Assembly (NCBI GenBank): GCA_040218145.1
Contig: JAVJQK010000031.1
Coordinates: 62,001-126,000, forward strand
Reading direction: 5' to 3'
Origin: Sandaracinaceae bacterium
GTDB taxonomy: Bacteria > Myxococcota_A > Polyangia > Polyangiales > Sandaracinaceae
DNA length: 64,000 nt
The position numbers and the translations under genes were made by a program. The notes beneath the pieces are model-generated. The model worked only from the letters and a program-made list of their open reading frames with translations. It searched no databases and was not told the origin of the DNA. Shown here piece by piece: positions 18,776 through 30,164 of the stretch. Every line of letters starts with the position of its first letter. Position 1 is the first letter of the stretch.

Positions 18776-20710
18776 ATGAAGCTCGAGAGTCACGCCCCGA
18801 CCGGCGACATCGAAAAGCGTTGGGACCAGCACCGCTTCGACATGAAGCTGGTGAACCCGGCCAACAAGCGGAAGTTCAACGTCATCGTCGTCGGCACCGG
18901 CCTCGCCGGCGCGTCGGCCGCGGCGACCCTCGCCGAGCTCGGCTACAACGTCAAGGCGTACTGCTACCAGGACAGCCCCCGGCGCGCGCACAGCATCGCC
19001 GCGCAGGGCGGCATCAACGCCGCGAAGAACTACCAGAACGACGGCGACAGCGTCTATCGCCTCTTCTACGACACCGTGAAGGGCGGCGACTTCCGGTCCC
19101 GCGAGAGCAACGTCTACCGGCTGGCCCAGGTCAGCGTGAACATCATCGACCAGGCCGTCGCGCAGGGCGTCCCCTTCGCCCGCGAGTACGGCGGCCTCCT
19201 CGACAACCGCTCGTTCGGTGGCGCCCAGGTCAGCCGCACCTTCTACGCCCGCGGCCAGACGGGCCAGCAGCTCCTGCTCGGCGCCTACTCCGCGCTCAGC
19301 AAGATGATCGCGACCGGCAGCGTCAAGATGTACTCGCGCCACGAGATGCTCGACGTCATCGTCGAGGACAACCGCGCGCGCGGCATCGTGGTCCGCAACC
19401 TCGACAACGGGAAGATCGAGGCCCACACGGCGGACGCGGTATGCCTGTGCACGGGCGGCTACGGGAACGTCTTCTACCTCTCGACCAACGCCAAGGGCTG
19501 CAACGTCACGGCCGGCTGGCGCGCGCACAAGAAGGGCGCGCTCTTCGCCAACCCGTGCTTCACGCAGATCCACCCGACCTGCATCCCGCCGAGCGGCGAC
19601 TACCAGTCCAAGCTCACCCTGATGAGCGAGTCGCTCCGCAACGACGGCCGCGTCTGGGTCCCGAAGGACCCGGCGAACGCGGAGAAGAAGCCGAGCTCCA
19701 TCCCCGAGTCCGAGCGCGACTACTACCTCGAGCGCATCTACCCGTCCTTCGGCAACCTCGTGCCGCGCGACATCGCGAGCCGAGCCGCCAAGAAGATGTG
19801 CGACGAGGGCAAGGGCGTCGGCCCCTACGTCGGCGACCAGCGCCGGGGCGTCTACCTCGACTTCGCCGACGCCATCAAGCGCGACGGCGAAGCGCGCATC
19901 ATGGAGAAGTACGGCAACCTCTTCGAGATGTACGAGCGCATCACGGGCGACGACCCGCGCGAGACGCCGATGCGCATCTACCCCGCCACCCACTACACGA
20001 TGGGCGGCGTCTGGGTGGACTACAACCTGCAGAGCACCATCGAGGGGCTCTTCGTGCTCGGCGAGGCGAATTTCTCCGACCACGGCGCCAACCGCCTCGG
20101 GGCGAGCGCGCTGATGCAGGGCCTCGCCGACGGCTACTTCGTCATCCCCTACACGATGGGCAACTACCTCGCCCGCGCCGGGAACAACGACAAGAAGGAA
20201 GACTCCACCGTCGCCAAGAGCACGGTGAAGGACGTCGAGTCGAGGGTGCAGAGCCTCATCGACAAGGGCGCCAAGGGCACCCACACGCCGGACCACTACC
20301 ACCGCCGCCTCGGCCACATCATGTACGACAAGTGCGGCATGAGCCGGAACGAGGCGGGCCTGAAGGAGGGCCTCGAGGAGGTCCGCTCGCTGCGCGAGGA
20401 GTTCGACGCCAACGTCAAGGTGCTCGGCTCGGGCGCGGAGCTGAACACCATGCTCGAGAAGGCGGGCCGCGTGTCCGACTTCCTCGAGCTCGCCGAGCTG
20501 ATGCACGTCGACGCGCTCGATCGCGACGAGAGCTGCGGCGCCCACTTCCGCGAGGAGCACGTCCGAGAGGACGGCGAGGCCAAGCGGGACGACGAAGACT
20601 ACGCCTACGTGGCGGCCTGGGAGCACACCGGGGTGGGCAAGGCGCCCAAGCTCCACAAGGAAGAGCTCGACTTCGAGTACGTCAAGCTCACCCAGCGCTC
20701 CTACAAGTGA
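18776..20710 (+). CDS. sdhA: succinate dehydrogenase/fumarate reductase flavoprotein subunit
   Basis: 644 residues. ATG 18776 has AAGGA upstream. The FAD-binding Rossmann motif [19 protein letters not shown] is near residue 39, and [14 protein letters not shown] carries the His that binds FAD covalently. Substrate-binding motifs include [16 protein letters not shown] (catalytic Arg region) and [11 protein letters not shown]. It oxidises succinate to fumarate (or the reverse) on the cytoplasmic face of complex II. The length and motifs fit the B-type family. It lies between sdhC and sdhB, with only 8 bases to sdhB. Confidence 0.96.
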   Translation: MKLESHAPTGDIEKRWDQHRFDMKLVNPANKRKFNVIVVGTGLAGASAAATLAELGYNVKAYCYQDSPRRAHSIAAQGGINAAKNYQNDGDSVYRLFYDTVKGGDFRSRESNVYRLAQVSVNIIDQAVAQGVPFAREYGGLLDNRSFGGAQVSRTFYARGQTGQQLLLGAYSALSKMIATGSVKMYSRHEMLDVIVEDNRARGIVVRNLDNGKIEAHTADAVCLCTGGYGNVFYLSTNAKGCNVTAGWRAHKKGALFANPCFTQIHPTCIPPSGDYQSKLTLMSESLRNDGRVWVPKDPANAEKKPSSIPESERDYYLERIYPSFGNLVPRDIASRAAKKMCDEGKGVGPYVGDQRRGVYLDFADAIKRDGEARIMEKYGNLFEMYERITGDDPRETPMRIYPATHYTMGGVWVDYNLQSTIEGLFVLGEANFSDHGANRLGASALMQGLADGYFVIPYTMGNYLARAGNNDKKEDSTVAKSTVKDVESRVQSLIDKGAKGTHTPDHYHRRLGHIMYDKCGMSRNEAGLKEGLEEVRSLREEFDANVKVLGSGAELNTMLEKAGRVSDFLELAELMHVDALDRDESCGAHFREEHVREDGEAKRDDEDYAYVAAWEHTGVGKAPKLHKEELDFEYVKLTQRSYK

Positions 20711-20718
20711 GAGAAGAG

Positions 20719-21495
20719 ATGTCGGACATCAACCTGAAGCTTCACGTCTGGCGGCAAGAGAACCGCGACGCCGCTGGCAAGTTCGAGGACTACTCGAAGT
20801 ACGCCGAGGGCATCAGCACCCACGCGTCGTTCCTCGAGATGCTCGACGTGGTGAACGAGCGGCTCGCCGAAGAGGGCATCCGCCCCATCGTCTTCGACCA
20901 CGACTGCCGCGAGGGCATCTGCGGCTCCTGCGGCGCGGTCATCAACGGCCTCCCGCACGGCCCACAGAAGCTGACCACGACGTGTCAGCTGCACATGCGA
21001 CAGTTCAAGAACGGCGACGAGATCTGGGTCGAGCCGTTCCGGGCCGGCGCCTTCCCCATCATCCGCGACCTCATGGTCGACCGCGGGAAGTTCGACACCA
21101 TCATCCAGGCCGGCGGCTTCATCTCGATCCGCACCGGCAGCGCGCCGGACGCCAACGAGATCGCCATCCCGAAGGAGACCTCGGACGGCGCCTTCGACGC
21201 GGCGACCTGCATCGGCTGCGGCGCCTGCGTGGCCGCCTGCCCGAACGCCTCCGCGAGCCTCTTCCTCAGCGCGAAGATCGCGCACCTCAACCTGCTCCCG
21301 CAGGGCCAGCCCGAGCGCTACAAGCGCACGCGCGAGATGGTCCAGGCGCACGACGAGGCGGGCTTCGGCGGCTGCACCAACCACAAGGAGTGCGAGGCGG
21401 CGTGCCCGAAGGGCATCAGCACCGACTGGATCGCCAAGATGAACCGCGACTTGCTCGTCGCGACGATCACGGGCAAAGACGGCAAGTTCGCCTGA
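20719..21495 (+). CDS. sdhB: succinate dehydrogenase iron-sulfur subunit
   Basis: 258 residues. ATG 20719 follows a GAGAAGAG ribosome site. The [2Fe-2S] motif [10 protein letters not shown] is near residue 57, with its fourth Cys in [18 protein letters not shown] near residue 157 supplies the [4Fe-4S] cluster, and [14 protein letters not shown] the third, [3Fe-4S], cluster. It passes electrons from SdhA flavin to the haems of SdhC. The N-terminus ([20 protein letters not shown]) is typical of B-type enzymes. Last gene of the sdhCAB operon; no clear terminator follows in the 51-base gap before the convergent DedA gene. Confidence 0.96.
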   Translation: MSDINLKLHVWRQENRDAAGKFEDYSKYAEGISTHASFLEMLDVVNERLAEEGIRPIVFDHDCREGICGSCGAVINGLPHGPQKLTTTCQLHMRQFKNGDEIWVEPFRAGAFPIIRDLMVDRGKFDTIIQAGGFISIRTGSAPDANEIAIPKETSDGAFDAATCIGCGACVAACPNASASLFLSAKIAHLNLLPQGQPERYKRTREMVQAHDEAGFGGCTNHKECEAACPKGISTDWIAKMNRDLLVATITGKDGKFA

Positions 21496-21546
21496 CGCTC
21501 GACCTGGCCTGGAAGTGCGCGAAGCAGTCGTACCAGCCCATCGGCG

Positions 21547-22173
21547 TCAGTCCCCCTCGGCCGCGTCCTGCCGGGCGGCCCGCCACCATCGCCACGCGCC
21601 GACGGCCACGATCAGCACCACGACCCCGATGGCGACCGCGCTGTAGGTCTCGACCCAGCTCTCGAGCTGCTCGAAGTTCGCGCCGAGGACCCAGCCGACG
21701 CCGAGCAGGATGCCGTTCCACGCGCACGCGCTCAGCCCGCCCCAGAGGGCGACCTTCCACGGGTTCATGCCCGTCATGCCCGCCGCGAGGAAGAAGAAGG
21801 CGCGGAGCGCGGGCACGAAGCGGTTGAGCGCGAGGTAGGCGGCGCCGTGTCGGTCGAAGCGCGCGAGCACGGCGTCGAGCGCCTTGCGCGCCTGCTGACT
21901 GCGGAGGAAGCGCGGGCGGTGCTCGACGCGGCGGCGCCCGATCCAGCGCCCGGCGTAGTAGGCACCCATGCCCCCCGCGACAGCCCCGACGTTGAGCGCG
22001 GCGTACACCCAGACCACGGAGTAGCCCGCCGTCGCCGCCAGCACGACCGCGAAGAGCGAGACCGTGTCGCCGGGAAAGGGTGGGAAGACGTACTCGACGA
22101 GGCTCGCCAGGCCGATCACCACGTAGGCGAGCGGTCCCTCACTCTGCTGGAGCCAGTCGAGCAGTTCGTCCAT
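21547..22173 (-). CDS. DedA-family inner-membrane protein
   Basis: 208 residues with four to five hydrophobic segments and the family hallmarks: E in LASLVEYVFPPFPGD, NVGAVAGGMGAYYAGRWIGR, and the second-half motif LNRFVPALRAFFFLAAGMTGM. DedA/VTT proteins are membrane transporters, several shown to move undecaprenyl phosphate or phospholipids, and help maintain membrane integrity. The acidic-residue-plus-Arg pair needed in E. coli homologues (E in VEYVFPPFPGD, R in NRFVPALR) is present. It stands alone between the convergent sdhB and a histidine kinase on the same strand, 186 bases away. Confidence 0.9.
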   Translation of the reverse strand: MDELLDWLQQSEGPLAYVVIGLASLVEYVFPPFPGDTVSLFAVVLAATAGYSVVWVYAALNVGAVAGGMGAYYAGRWIGRRRVEHRPRFLRSQQARKALDAVLARFDRHGAAYLALNRFVPALRAFFFLAAGMTGMNPWKVALWGGLSACAWNGILLGVGWVLGANFEQLESWVETYSAVAIGVVVLIVAVGAWRWWRAARQDAAEGD

Positions 22174-22359
22174 GATCGTGGCGACGCCCAGTCACCCGGA
22201 ACAGCAGTGGTTGGCAGAACCCCGCGAGCCATCGGCGCGCGGGTCGAGGGACGACGACGAGGAAGACCTCGAAGTTTTCGAGGAGGAGTGGCGCCGAGTC
22301 GCGCGTCGAGGGCCGTGGGCTTCTGCCATGAATCGCTCTTCCGGATGATCAGGCCCCTC

Positions 22360-24783
22360 TTACCTAGTCACGGCTTCGTCGTCGACGCGCGCTCGCCGCT
22401 CCTCCATGGCGGCGACGAGCTCTCGCACCGAGACGGGTTTGGCCAGGTGGAGGTCGTACCCAGCCGCCCTGGACCGCTCGCGGTCCGAGTCCTGGGTGTA
22501 CCCGGTGACGGCGATGAGCGTCACGTCGGGTCCGAGCTCCGCGCGCAGACGTACCGCGAGCTCGTAGCCGCTCATCACGGGTAGCCCGATGTCGAGCACG
22601 CACACGTCGGGACGCCAGCCGTCCAGCAGCGACAGCGCGCTGGGGCCGTCATAGCAGACGCGAGCCTCGTAGCCACGGCGGCTGAGCGCCGAGCCCATCA
22701 GGTCGGCCGCGTCGATGTTGTCGTCGACGAGGAGGACACGCTGGCCCGCCTGACAGGCGGCCTCCTTCGGGGCGCTAGGCTTCGGCCCGCCCGCGGGCGG
22801 TGAGACTCGGGGGAGGATGACCTCGAACGAGGTCCCGTCCTCGGACGTTCGGATGGCGGTGCGTCCCCCGTGGAGGCGGGTGATCTGGTCGACGAGCGCG
22901 AGGCCGAGCCCCAAGCCTCCCTCGCTCCGTTCGATCCCTCGCGCGCCCTGCGCGAACGGCTCGAAGATCCGCTCGAGCACGCCCGGGTCGATGCCGTCGC
23001 CGTCGTCGGCCACCGTCAAGACGACGTCGTCATCCCTGCGCGTGGCGGTGATCTGAACATTCCCTCCCGAGCGGGTGTAGCGCGCCGCGTTGGTCAGTAG
23101 GTTCGTCACCACCTGAACGAGGCGCTGCTCGTCCCCCGAGACCCACAGATCGGGCTCCGCTTCGAGGTGGACGTCGTGCTCTCGCTGCGCGAGCAACGGA
23201 CCCACGACCTCCATCGAGAGCTCGAGCACGCCCGAGACCAGGATGGGCGCGACCTCGAGGCTCAGCTTGTCACGCTCCAGACGCGACACGTCGAGGAGGT
23301 CGTCCACGAGGCGCTGGAGGTGGCGCGCCTGCCGCTCGAGCACCGGCTGTACGAGATCGAGGGCACCCGCGGGGTCCCCTCGCAGAAGATCGAGCGCCGT
23401 GATCATCGGCGAGAGCGGGTTCCTCAGCTCGTGGCCGAGGAGGGCGATGAACTCGTCCTTTCGACGTGCCGCGTCGTTCGCGACCTCGACCGCGGCGTTC
23501 GCCCGCGCCTCGCTCTCGCGAAGCTCCTCGTAGAGCCACAAGTTGTCCAACGCCACGGCGGCGTGGGCGGCCACTCCCTGAGCGAGAGCGCGGTGGCTCT
23601 CCGCGAACGCGGCGGAGTCGGGAGGCTGGAGCACGAGCCAGCCGTGGACGCGCCCCGCCACGGCGACCTCCACCTGGAGCGCCCCCTCGACCTCGCACGC
23701 GCTGGCGAGGGGGCCGTCGTCGAAGCGGACGGCGCTCGCTCCGGTGAGCCGCTCCGCGCTCGACACGACGAGCGCGACGAGCGCCGCCCGGTCTCGCTCG
23801 CGTCCGTACGCCAGCGCCAGCTCCTGGAGCTGCTGGTTCACCCAGATCTGCTGCTCCAAGCGCTGCTGGTCTGCTTTCGCCTCGGTCAGGTCCCTGACGT
23901 AGGCGACGAACGACGGTGACGATCCCTCGTCGATCCGCGCCAACGCGAACTCTATCGGGAAGGTGGTCCCGTCGGACCTCAGCGCCTCCAGCTCGAGACG
24001 CCGCCCGAGCATGTGTGACTCTCCGGTTCGGAGGTGCCGCTCCCACGCGGCCTGGTGCGCGGCTCGGTAGGCCTCCGGGATGATGAGCTCCGCCATGGGC
24101 TCGCCGAGGACGTCTTCGGCGCGGAGCGCGAACATGCGCTCAGCGGCCGCGTTCAGGTCCGTGAGCCGGCCCAGGTGATCGACGCCGACGACTCCGTCGA
24201 GCGACGACTCCAGCATGGCTTGCGCCCGCGCGCGCGACAGGCGGATGACGGCCTCCGCCGCGTACCGGCGGAGCAGCTCCCCCACGGTGACGCCGACGGC
24301 CTTCAACATCTCGAGCAGCTCGGGAGGCGCGGTGGCCTCGTGCCGCGCGAAGAACAGGAGCACGCCGACGACGCTCTCCTCCGACCGCACGGGAAAAGCG
24401 AGCGCGGTGCGGAGGCCCGAGGCGTCACGGACGAAGACGCCCCCATCGGCGAGGTCGCGCAGCACCAGGGGCTCGCCGTCAAGCCACACGCGCCCTGGCA
24501 GCCCCTCGCCGCGGCGGAAACGTGTCGTGCCCGTGGGCGGCACGACCGCGGAATCGCGCGACCATCGCGCGAGCAGGAGCAGCTCGGTCTCGTCTTCGTC
24601 GGGGGTCCACGCCTCCCCGAGATCCCACCCGAGGGCGAGGCACAAGGACTCGAGCACGCCGCTGAGGGCCGCGGGCAAGTCGGAAGCGGCGCCCACGGCC
24701 GCCATGGCGGCCTTGTGGACGGCGAGCCGTCGGAGCGCGAGATCCTCCGAGTCTGGTTGCAGGACGGCCAGCGAGTCCCCCAC
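22360..24783 (-). CDS. hybrid histidine kinase (GAF-PAS-GAF-HisKA-HATPase-receiver)
   Basis: About 807 residues from GTG 24783; ATG 24834 is an alternative but would leave only 9 bases to the divergent ldcA start. Order: GAF-like (residues about 25-165; RRGEGLPGRVWLDGEPL), PAS (about 185-300; LDGVVGVDHLGRLTDLNAAA), a second GAF (about 320-445), HisKA with the phosphorylatable His near 449 (HELRNPLSP), HATPase (NLLTNAARYTRSGG; DDGDGIDPG; GLGLGLALV) and a receiver near 680-800 with DDN, phosphoacceptor Asp in DIGLPVMSG and KPVS. No membrane segment, so it senses a cytoplasmic signal. No partner regulator is adjacent. Confidence 0.92.
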   Translation of the reverse strand: MGDSLAVLQPDSEDLALRRLAVHKAAMAAVGAASDLPAALSGVLESLCLALGWDLGEAWTPDEDETELLLLARWSRDSAVVPPTGTTRFRRGEGLPGRVWLDGEPLVLRDLADGGVFVRDASGLRTALAFPVRSEESVVGVLLFFARHEATAPPELLEMLKAVGVTVGELLRRYAAEAVIRLSRARAQAMLESSLDGVVGVDHLGRLTDLNAAAERMFALRAEDVLGEPMAELIIPEAYRAAHQAAWERHLRTGESHMLGRRLELEALRSDGTTFPIEFALARIDEGSSPSFVAYVRDLTEAKADQQRLEQQIWVNQQLQELALAYGRERDRAALVALVVSSAERLTGASAVRFDDGPLASACEVEGALQVEVAVAGRVHGWLVLQPPDSAAFAESHRALAQGVAAHAAVALDNLWLYEELRESEARANAAVEVANDAARRKDEFIALLGHELRNPLSPMITALDLLRGDPAGALDLVQPVLERQARHLQRLVDDLLDVSRLERDKLSLEVAPILVSGVLELSMEVVGPLLAQREHDVHLEAEPDLWVSGDEQRLVQVVTNLLTNAARYTRSGGNVQITATRRDDDVVLTVADDGDGIDPGVLERIFEPFAQGARGIERSEGGLGLGLALVDQITRLHGGRTAIRTSEDGTSFEVILPRVSPPAGGPKPSAPKEAACQAGQRVLLVDDNIDAADLMGSALSRRGYEARVCYDGPSALSLLDGWRPDVCVLDIGLPVMSGYELAVRLRAELGPDVTLIAVTGYTQDSDRERSRAAGYDLHLAKPVSVRELVAAMEERRARVDDEAVTR

Positions 24784-24843
24784 CCCGTGGATACCACGCC
24801 GCGCCCGTCGCCCCCAGGCCGCTCGAGCTGGCATGATGCGTCC

Positions 24844-25761
24844 ATGCTGCGCTTCGCGCCCGTCCCGGCGCTCCGCCCCGGCCGCCACATCCGGGTCGTG
24901 GCCCCCTCGTCGACTTTCCCGCGCAAGGACTTCGCGCGGGGTGTGGCGCGGCTACGCGAGCGCTACCGCGTGAGCTTCGCCGACGATGTGTTCGAGATGC
25001 GCGGCTACCTCGCCGGGGACGACCCGCGGAGGCTGGCGGAGCTGCGCGACGCGCTGACCGATCCCGACGTCGACGCCATCGTGGCCGCGCGGGGCGGCTA
25101 CGGCGCGACGCGCCTCCTGGACGCGCTGACGCCCGAGGAGGTGCGGGCCTCGCCCAAGCTGCTCGTGGGCTTCAGCGACGTCACCGCGCTCCACGCGCTG
25201 TGGGCGCGCGCGGGGCTGCGCTCGATCCACGGCCCCATGGTCGCGGCGCTCGGACGCGCGGAGCCTGCCTGGGTCGAGCGCTGGATCGCCGCGGTGGAGG
25301 GCGGGCCCGTCGCCGCGGCCACCGGGCTCGACACGATCCATCCGGGCGAGGCCGAGGGCCCCCTCGTCGGTGGCAACCTCGCGGTCCTGGCCGCGCTCGT
25401 CGGCACCCCCTATGCGCCGCCGCTCGACGACGCGATCCTCTTCCTCGAGGACGTCGGCGAGGCGCCGTATCGGGTCGATCGCATGCTCACCACGCTGCGG
25501 CAGGCCGGCTGGCTGGCGCGCGTGCGCGGGGTCGCGCTCGGCTCGTTCACCGCCTGTGATCCGCGCGCGGACGGGCGCACCGTCGAGGCCGTGCTCCGCG
25601 ATCGCCTCGCCGATCTGGGCGTCCCGGTCGCGGCCGGGGTCGGGGCCGGGCACGCCCCCGAGGACGGTGAGGTCCCTCTCGGAGCCACGGCCCAGCTGGA
25701 CGCGACGCGCGGCTCGCTGCGGTTCGTCGAGAACGCGGTCGAGGCGCGCCGAGCGGGGTGA
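24844..25761 (+). CDS. ldcA: LD-carboxypeptidase (peptidase family S66)
   Basis: 305 residues from ATG 24844. The family removes the terminal D-Ala from murein tetrapeptides during peptidoglycan recycling in the cytoplasm. Visible hallmarks: IRVVAPSS at the start, AARGGYGATRLLD, then LLVGFSDVTALH with the nucleophile Ser near residue 110. The catalytic Glu is probably in GGNLAVLAAL/ILFLEDVGE, and His in GVGAGHAPED. No signal peptide, consistent with the cytosolic enzyme. It is divergent from the histidine kinase and followed by a 173-base gap before pckA. Length matches the family. Confidence 0.9.
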   Translation: MLRFAPVPALRPGRHIRVVAPSSTFPRKDFARGVARLRERYRVSFADDVFEMRGYLAGDDPRRLAELRDALTDPDVDAIVAARGGYGATRLLDALTPEEVRASPKLLVGFSDVTALHALWARAGLRSIHGPMVAALGRAEPAWVERWIAAVEGGPVAAATGLDTIHPGEAEGPLVGGNLAVLAALVGTPYAPPLDDAILFLEDVGEAPYRVDRMLTTLRQAGWLARVRGVALGSFTACDPRADGRTVEAVLRDRLADLGVPVAAGVGAGHAPEDGEVPLGATAQLDATRGSLRFVENAVEARRAG

Positions 25762-25934
25762 GAGCGGCCTCACTTCGTCACGAGATGGTGACCCTGGGAC
25801 CCGGTGGCGCGAGGCGAAAAACCTCGTAGGCTCCCGCTGCTCTGCTGGCGGCCCTTCTCGGGTCGACATCGCGGGCCTATCTTCCAGGGTCCGAGAGGAT
25901 CCACTCGAACGCCGTTCTCGAAAGGCACCGGAAC

Positions 25935-27517
<1,583 letters not shown>

Positions 27518-27521
<4 letters not shown>

Positions 27522-28357
27522 GCTCGAGAGAGCAGCGCGCCGAGCGCGTCCTCGACCTCGTCGTGGCGGTCCGGGAGGAGCGAGCCTCCCCCGAGGCCGC
27601 CGCGCTGCTCCTCGCGCGCGACGCGAAGCCGGAGCTGAACGTCGAGACGGAGCTGGCGCGGATCGACGAGCTGGCCGCCCCGCTCGGTGAGCTCGACCCG
27701 GCCTGCCCCGCCGAGGAGCAGGCGCACATGCTCGCCGGTCACCTCTACGAGGGCCTGGGCTTCCACGGCAACGAAGAGGACTACTACGATCCGCGCAACA
27801 GCTACCTGGACGACGTCGTGCGCCGCCGCACCGGCATCCCGGTCACGCTCGCGCTCGTGATGATGGCGGTCGGACGCCGCGTCGGCCTGCAGGTCGATGG
27901 CATCGGCTTCCCGGGGCACTTCCTCGCCCGGATCGGCGGGGAGGACGGTGTGTTCGTCGACCCGTTCTTCGGGGGGCGGGTGCTCGACGACGCGGCCCTC
28001 TCGCGGCTCGCCGCGCGCATGCTCGGCAGCGCCGCGCGCCTCGACGCGGTCCACCTGGCGCCCGTGGGCATGCGCTCGATGGTGGTGCGCATGCTCGTGA
28101 ACCTCAAGCACGCCCACGAGCGGCAGCGCGATCACGCGCGCGCGATGGTGGTCTGCGATCGGCTGGTCGACCTCACCGAGGACACCGCGTTCGTGCGCGA
28201 CCGAGGCCTCCACGCGCTGGCGCTCGGCGCGCACAGCCAGGCGCAGGAGGATCTCGCCCGCTACCTGCTCAAGGAAGGCAAGACGGCCAAGGACGCGGCC
28301 CAGGTCCGCGCGGCGCTCGCTCGCGCGCAGGGCGGTGGCGGCTACGGGCCGAGCTGA
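27518..28357 (+). CDS. SirB1-family transglutaminase-like/TPR protein
   Basis: 279 residues from GTG 27518, overlapping the pckA stop (GTGA). The core matches the SirB1/transglutaminase-like family: [54 protein letters not shown] Cys nucleophile is absent at the expected place in [11 protein letters not shown], so protease or transglutaminase activity is doubtful; many SirB1 proteins look like this. The C-terminal 80 residues are TPR-like helices ([35 protein letters not shown]). No signal peptide. The biological role of the family is not established; the coupling to pckA suggests joint expression only. Confidence 0.8.
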
Positions 28358-28372
28358 TAGTCTCTCCCCCGC

Positions 28373-29041
28373 ATGTGGCGGAGCCTCGGGGGACTGTTGG
28401 CGCTGATCGCGCTCGCGACGGGCGCGCCCGGGTGTGGGCCCGGCATCCCCGCGCGCTTCGTGATCGAGCGCGACATCGACGGCTGGAGCTACCGGCGCTA
28501 TCAGCGCGTGCTCGACGTCGAGATCGCGATGGCGGGCAACGCCGCGGTCGGTCACACGGCGACGTACGTGCAGCGCGCGTCGCGCAGCGGCCGCGGCACC
28601 AGCGTCCCCTACGCCAACGTCTTCGTCTCCGTCTACGAGCGGCCGCAGGGGCTCGCCGAGGAGGTGCGCCGCCAGGTCCGCGCGCTCGGGAGCTACCAGG
28701 CGTCCGTGCGCGGGCTGGGCGGGGGGCACGTCTGGTACCTCGACGCCGGCCCCGGCGATCGCTGGGCCCTCTGGGTGAGCGGCGCGCACGTGGTCAAGGT
28801 GGGCGCCTCGGACGCGACGGACGACGTGCCCGAGGCGGTGGTGAGCGCGTACATGGGCGTCTTCCCGAGTGACCTCGACGAGCACGGTCGGGCGCGCGAC
28901 GGCACCGCCTCGGCGGGCGAGCCCCCCGGAGACAGCCCGACGGTGAGCGAAGAAGAGGCCGAGTTCGACGGCGCCGCGCCGAGCGGAGGCGACGACGACG
29001 AGGAGGTCCCCCACTTCCTGCGCGAGGACGCGCCGCGATGA
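28373..29041 (+). CDS. hypothetical lipoprotein
   Basis: 222 residues with a signal peptide and a plausible lipobox (LLALIALATGAPGCGPG). The body is a compact mixed alpha/beta domain (residues about 40-165; YRRYQRVLDVEIAMAGN, PYANVFVSVYERP, WALWVSGAHVVKVGA) with an acidic C-terminal tail (SEEEAEFDGAAPSG, DDDEEVPHFL). I do not recognise a family. It follows the SirB1-like gene by 15 bases and its stop overlaps the hisC ATG, so it is in the pckA-hisC transcription unit. A GATAGT box 11 bases upstream may add a promoter. Confidence 0.7.
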   Translation: MWRSLGGLLALIALATGAPGCGPGIPARFVIERDIDGWSYRRYQRVLDVEIAMAGNAAVGHTATYVQRASRSGRGTSVPYANVFVSVYERPQGLAEEVRRQVRALGSYQASVRGLGGGHVWYLDAGPGDRWALWVSGAHVVKVGASDATDDVPEAVVSAYMGVFPSDLDEHGRARDGTASAGEPPGDSPTVSEEEAEFDGAAPSGGDDDEEVPHFLREDAPR

Positions 29042-30135
29042 CCGGCCCCGGCGAGACGCGCCCCCCGCTCCACCTGGCGTCGGAGCCGCTCGCGCAGCTC
29101 TCGGCCTACCGGACCAAGCCCGATCCGGCGCCGGTCAAGCTCGACGCCAACGAGAGCCCGTGGCCGCTGCCCGAGGACGCGCGGCGACGGCTCGCGGAGC
29201 GCCTGGCCGACGTGCCGGTGCATCGCTACCCCGACCTGCTCGCCCGTGACCTCAAGCGCGCGCTCGCGGAGCGGCTCGGCGCGCGGCCGGAGGAGCTGCT
29301 GCTCGGCGTGGGGTCGGACGAGGTGATCGGCGTGCTGATGAGCGCGTTCGGGCGCGCCCCGGGCCGCGTCCTCTACCCGACGCCGACCTTCGTGATGTAC
29401 CCGATCACCGCGCGCGTCCATGGCCTCGAGCCGGTGGAGGTCCCCCTCGCGCCCGACTGGTCCCTCGACGTCGAGGCCACCACGCGCGTCATCCGGCACG
29501 ACACGCCGAACCTCATCTTCCTCGCCACGCCGAACAACCCGACCGGCAACCGCTTCGCGCCCGACGCGCTCGAGGCGATCGTGCGCGCGGCGCCCCGATC
29601 GCTGGTGGTGCTCGACGAGGCGTACGTCGCCTTCGCCGGAGAGAGCCTGGGCGGCTGGGTCGATCGCCACGCCAACGTGGGCGTGATGGGCACCCTCTCC
29701 AAGGTCGGCCTCGCCGGGCTCCGCGTCGGCTGGATCCGGATGCACGAGGCCCTCGTGAACGAAGCCGAGAAGGCGCGGCCGCCCTACAACCTCAACGCCT
29801 ACGCACAGGCCGCCGCGACCGCGCTCCTGACGGAGATGCCCGAGCTGCTCGAGGCGCAGGTCGAGGCCATCGTCGCGGAGCGCTCCCGCCTCGTCGAGCT
29901 GCTCACCCCCCGGGTCGAGCGCGTGCATCCCAGCGAGGCGAACTTCGTGCTCGTCGAGGTGGACGACGCCGCCGCCGTGCACGCTGGCCTGCTCGAGCGC
30001 GGCGTGCAGGTGCGGCGGTTCGCGAACGAGCCGCGGCTCACCGCGTGCCTCCGGATCACGGTCGGCACCCCCGAGGAGACCGACCGATTGGTCGAGGCCC
30101 TCGACGCGCTCTCGTCGACGACCGCAACTTTGTGA
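29038..30135 (+). CDS. hisC: histidinol-phosphate aminotransferase
   Basis: 365 residues; a class-I/II PLP aminotransferase that makes histidinol phosphate from imidazole acetol phosphate in histidine synthesis, and often also acts on aromatic keto acids. Motifs: KLDANESPWPLPEDA, YPDLLARDLKRAL, GVGSDEVIGVLM, LATPNNPTGN, VVLDEAYVAFAG and the PLP-Lys motif GTLSKVGLAGLRVGW near residue 220. The start overlaps the previous stop (ATGA). No other his gene is nearby, so it lies outside a his operon here, and an aromatic or general role cannot be excluded. Confidence 0.92.
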   Translation: MTGPGETRPPLHLASEPLAQLSAYRTKPDPAPVKLDANESPWPLPEDARRRLAERLADVPVHRYPDLLARDLKRALAERLGARPEELLLGVGSDEVIGVLMSAFGRAPGRVLYPTPTFVMYPITARVHGLEPVEVPLAPDWSLDVEATTRVIRHDTPNLIFLATPNNPTGNRFAPDALEAIVRAAPRSLVVLDEAYVAFAGESLGGWVDRHANVGVMGTLSKVGLAGLRVGWIRMHEALVNEAEKARPPYNLNAYAQAAATALLTEMPELLEAQVEAIVAERSRLVELLTPRVERVHPSEANFVLVEVDDAAAVHAGLLERGVQVRRFANEPRLTACLRITVGTPEETDRLVEALDALSSTTATL

Positions 30136-30158
30136 ACCGCGTGGGTCTCGGCGATACT
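30130..30158 (+). promoter_or_regulatory. promoter (TTGTGA-17-GATACT) of the lipoprotein gene at 30165
   Basis: TTGTGA (30130-30135) and GATACT (30153-30158) are 17 bases apart, and GATACT ends 6 bases before ATG 30165. The -35 overlaps the hisC stop codon. Expected initiation falls at or next to the start codon, so a leaderless mRNA is inferred. Confidence 0.45.
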
Positions 30159-30164
30159 CGCGCC

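Noticed and set aside
22266-22282. Stem-loop CCTCGAA-GTT-TTCGAGG between the DedA gene and the histidine kinase
   Set aside because: Seven-bp stem without a T-run; too weak to call a terminator.
25777-25792. Inverted repeat GTCAC-N6-GTGAC before pckA
   Set aside because: Five-base arms are expected by chance in DNA of this composition.
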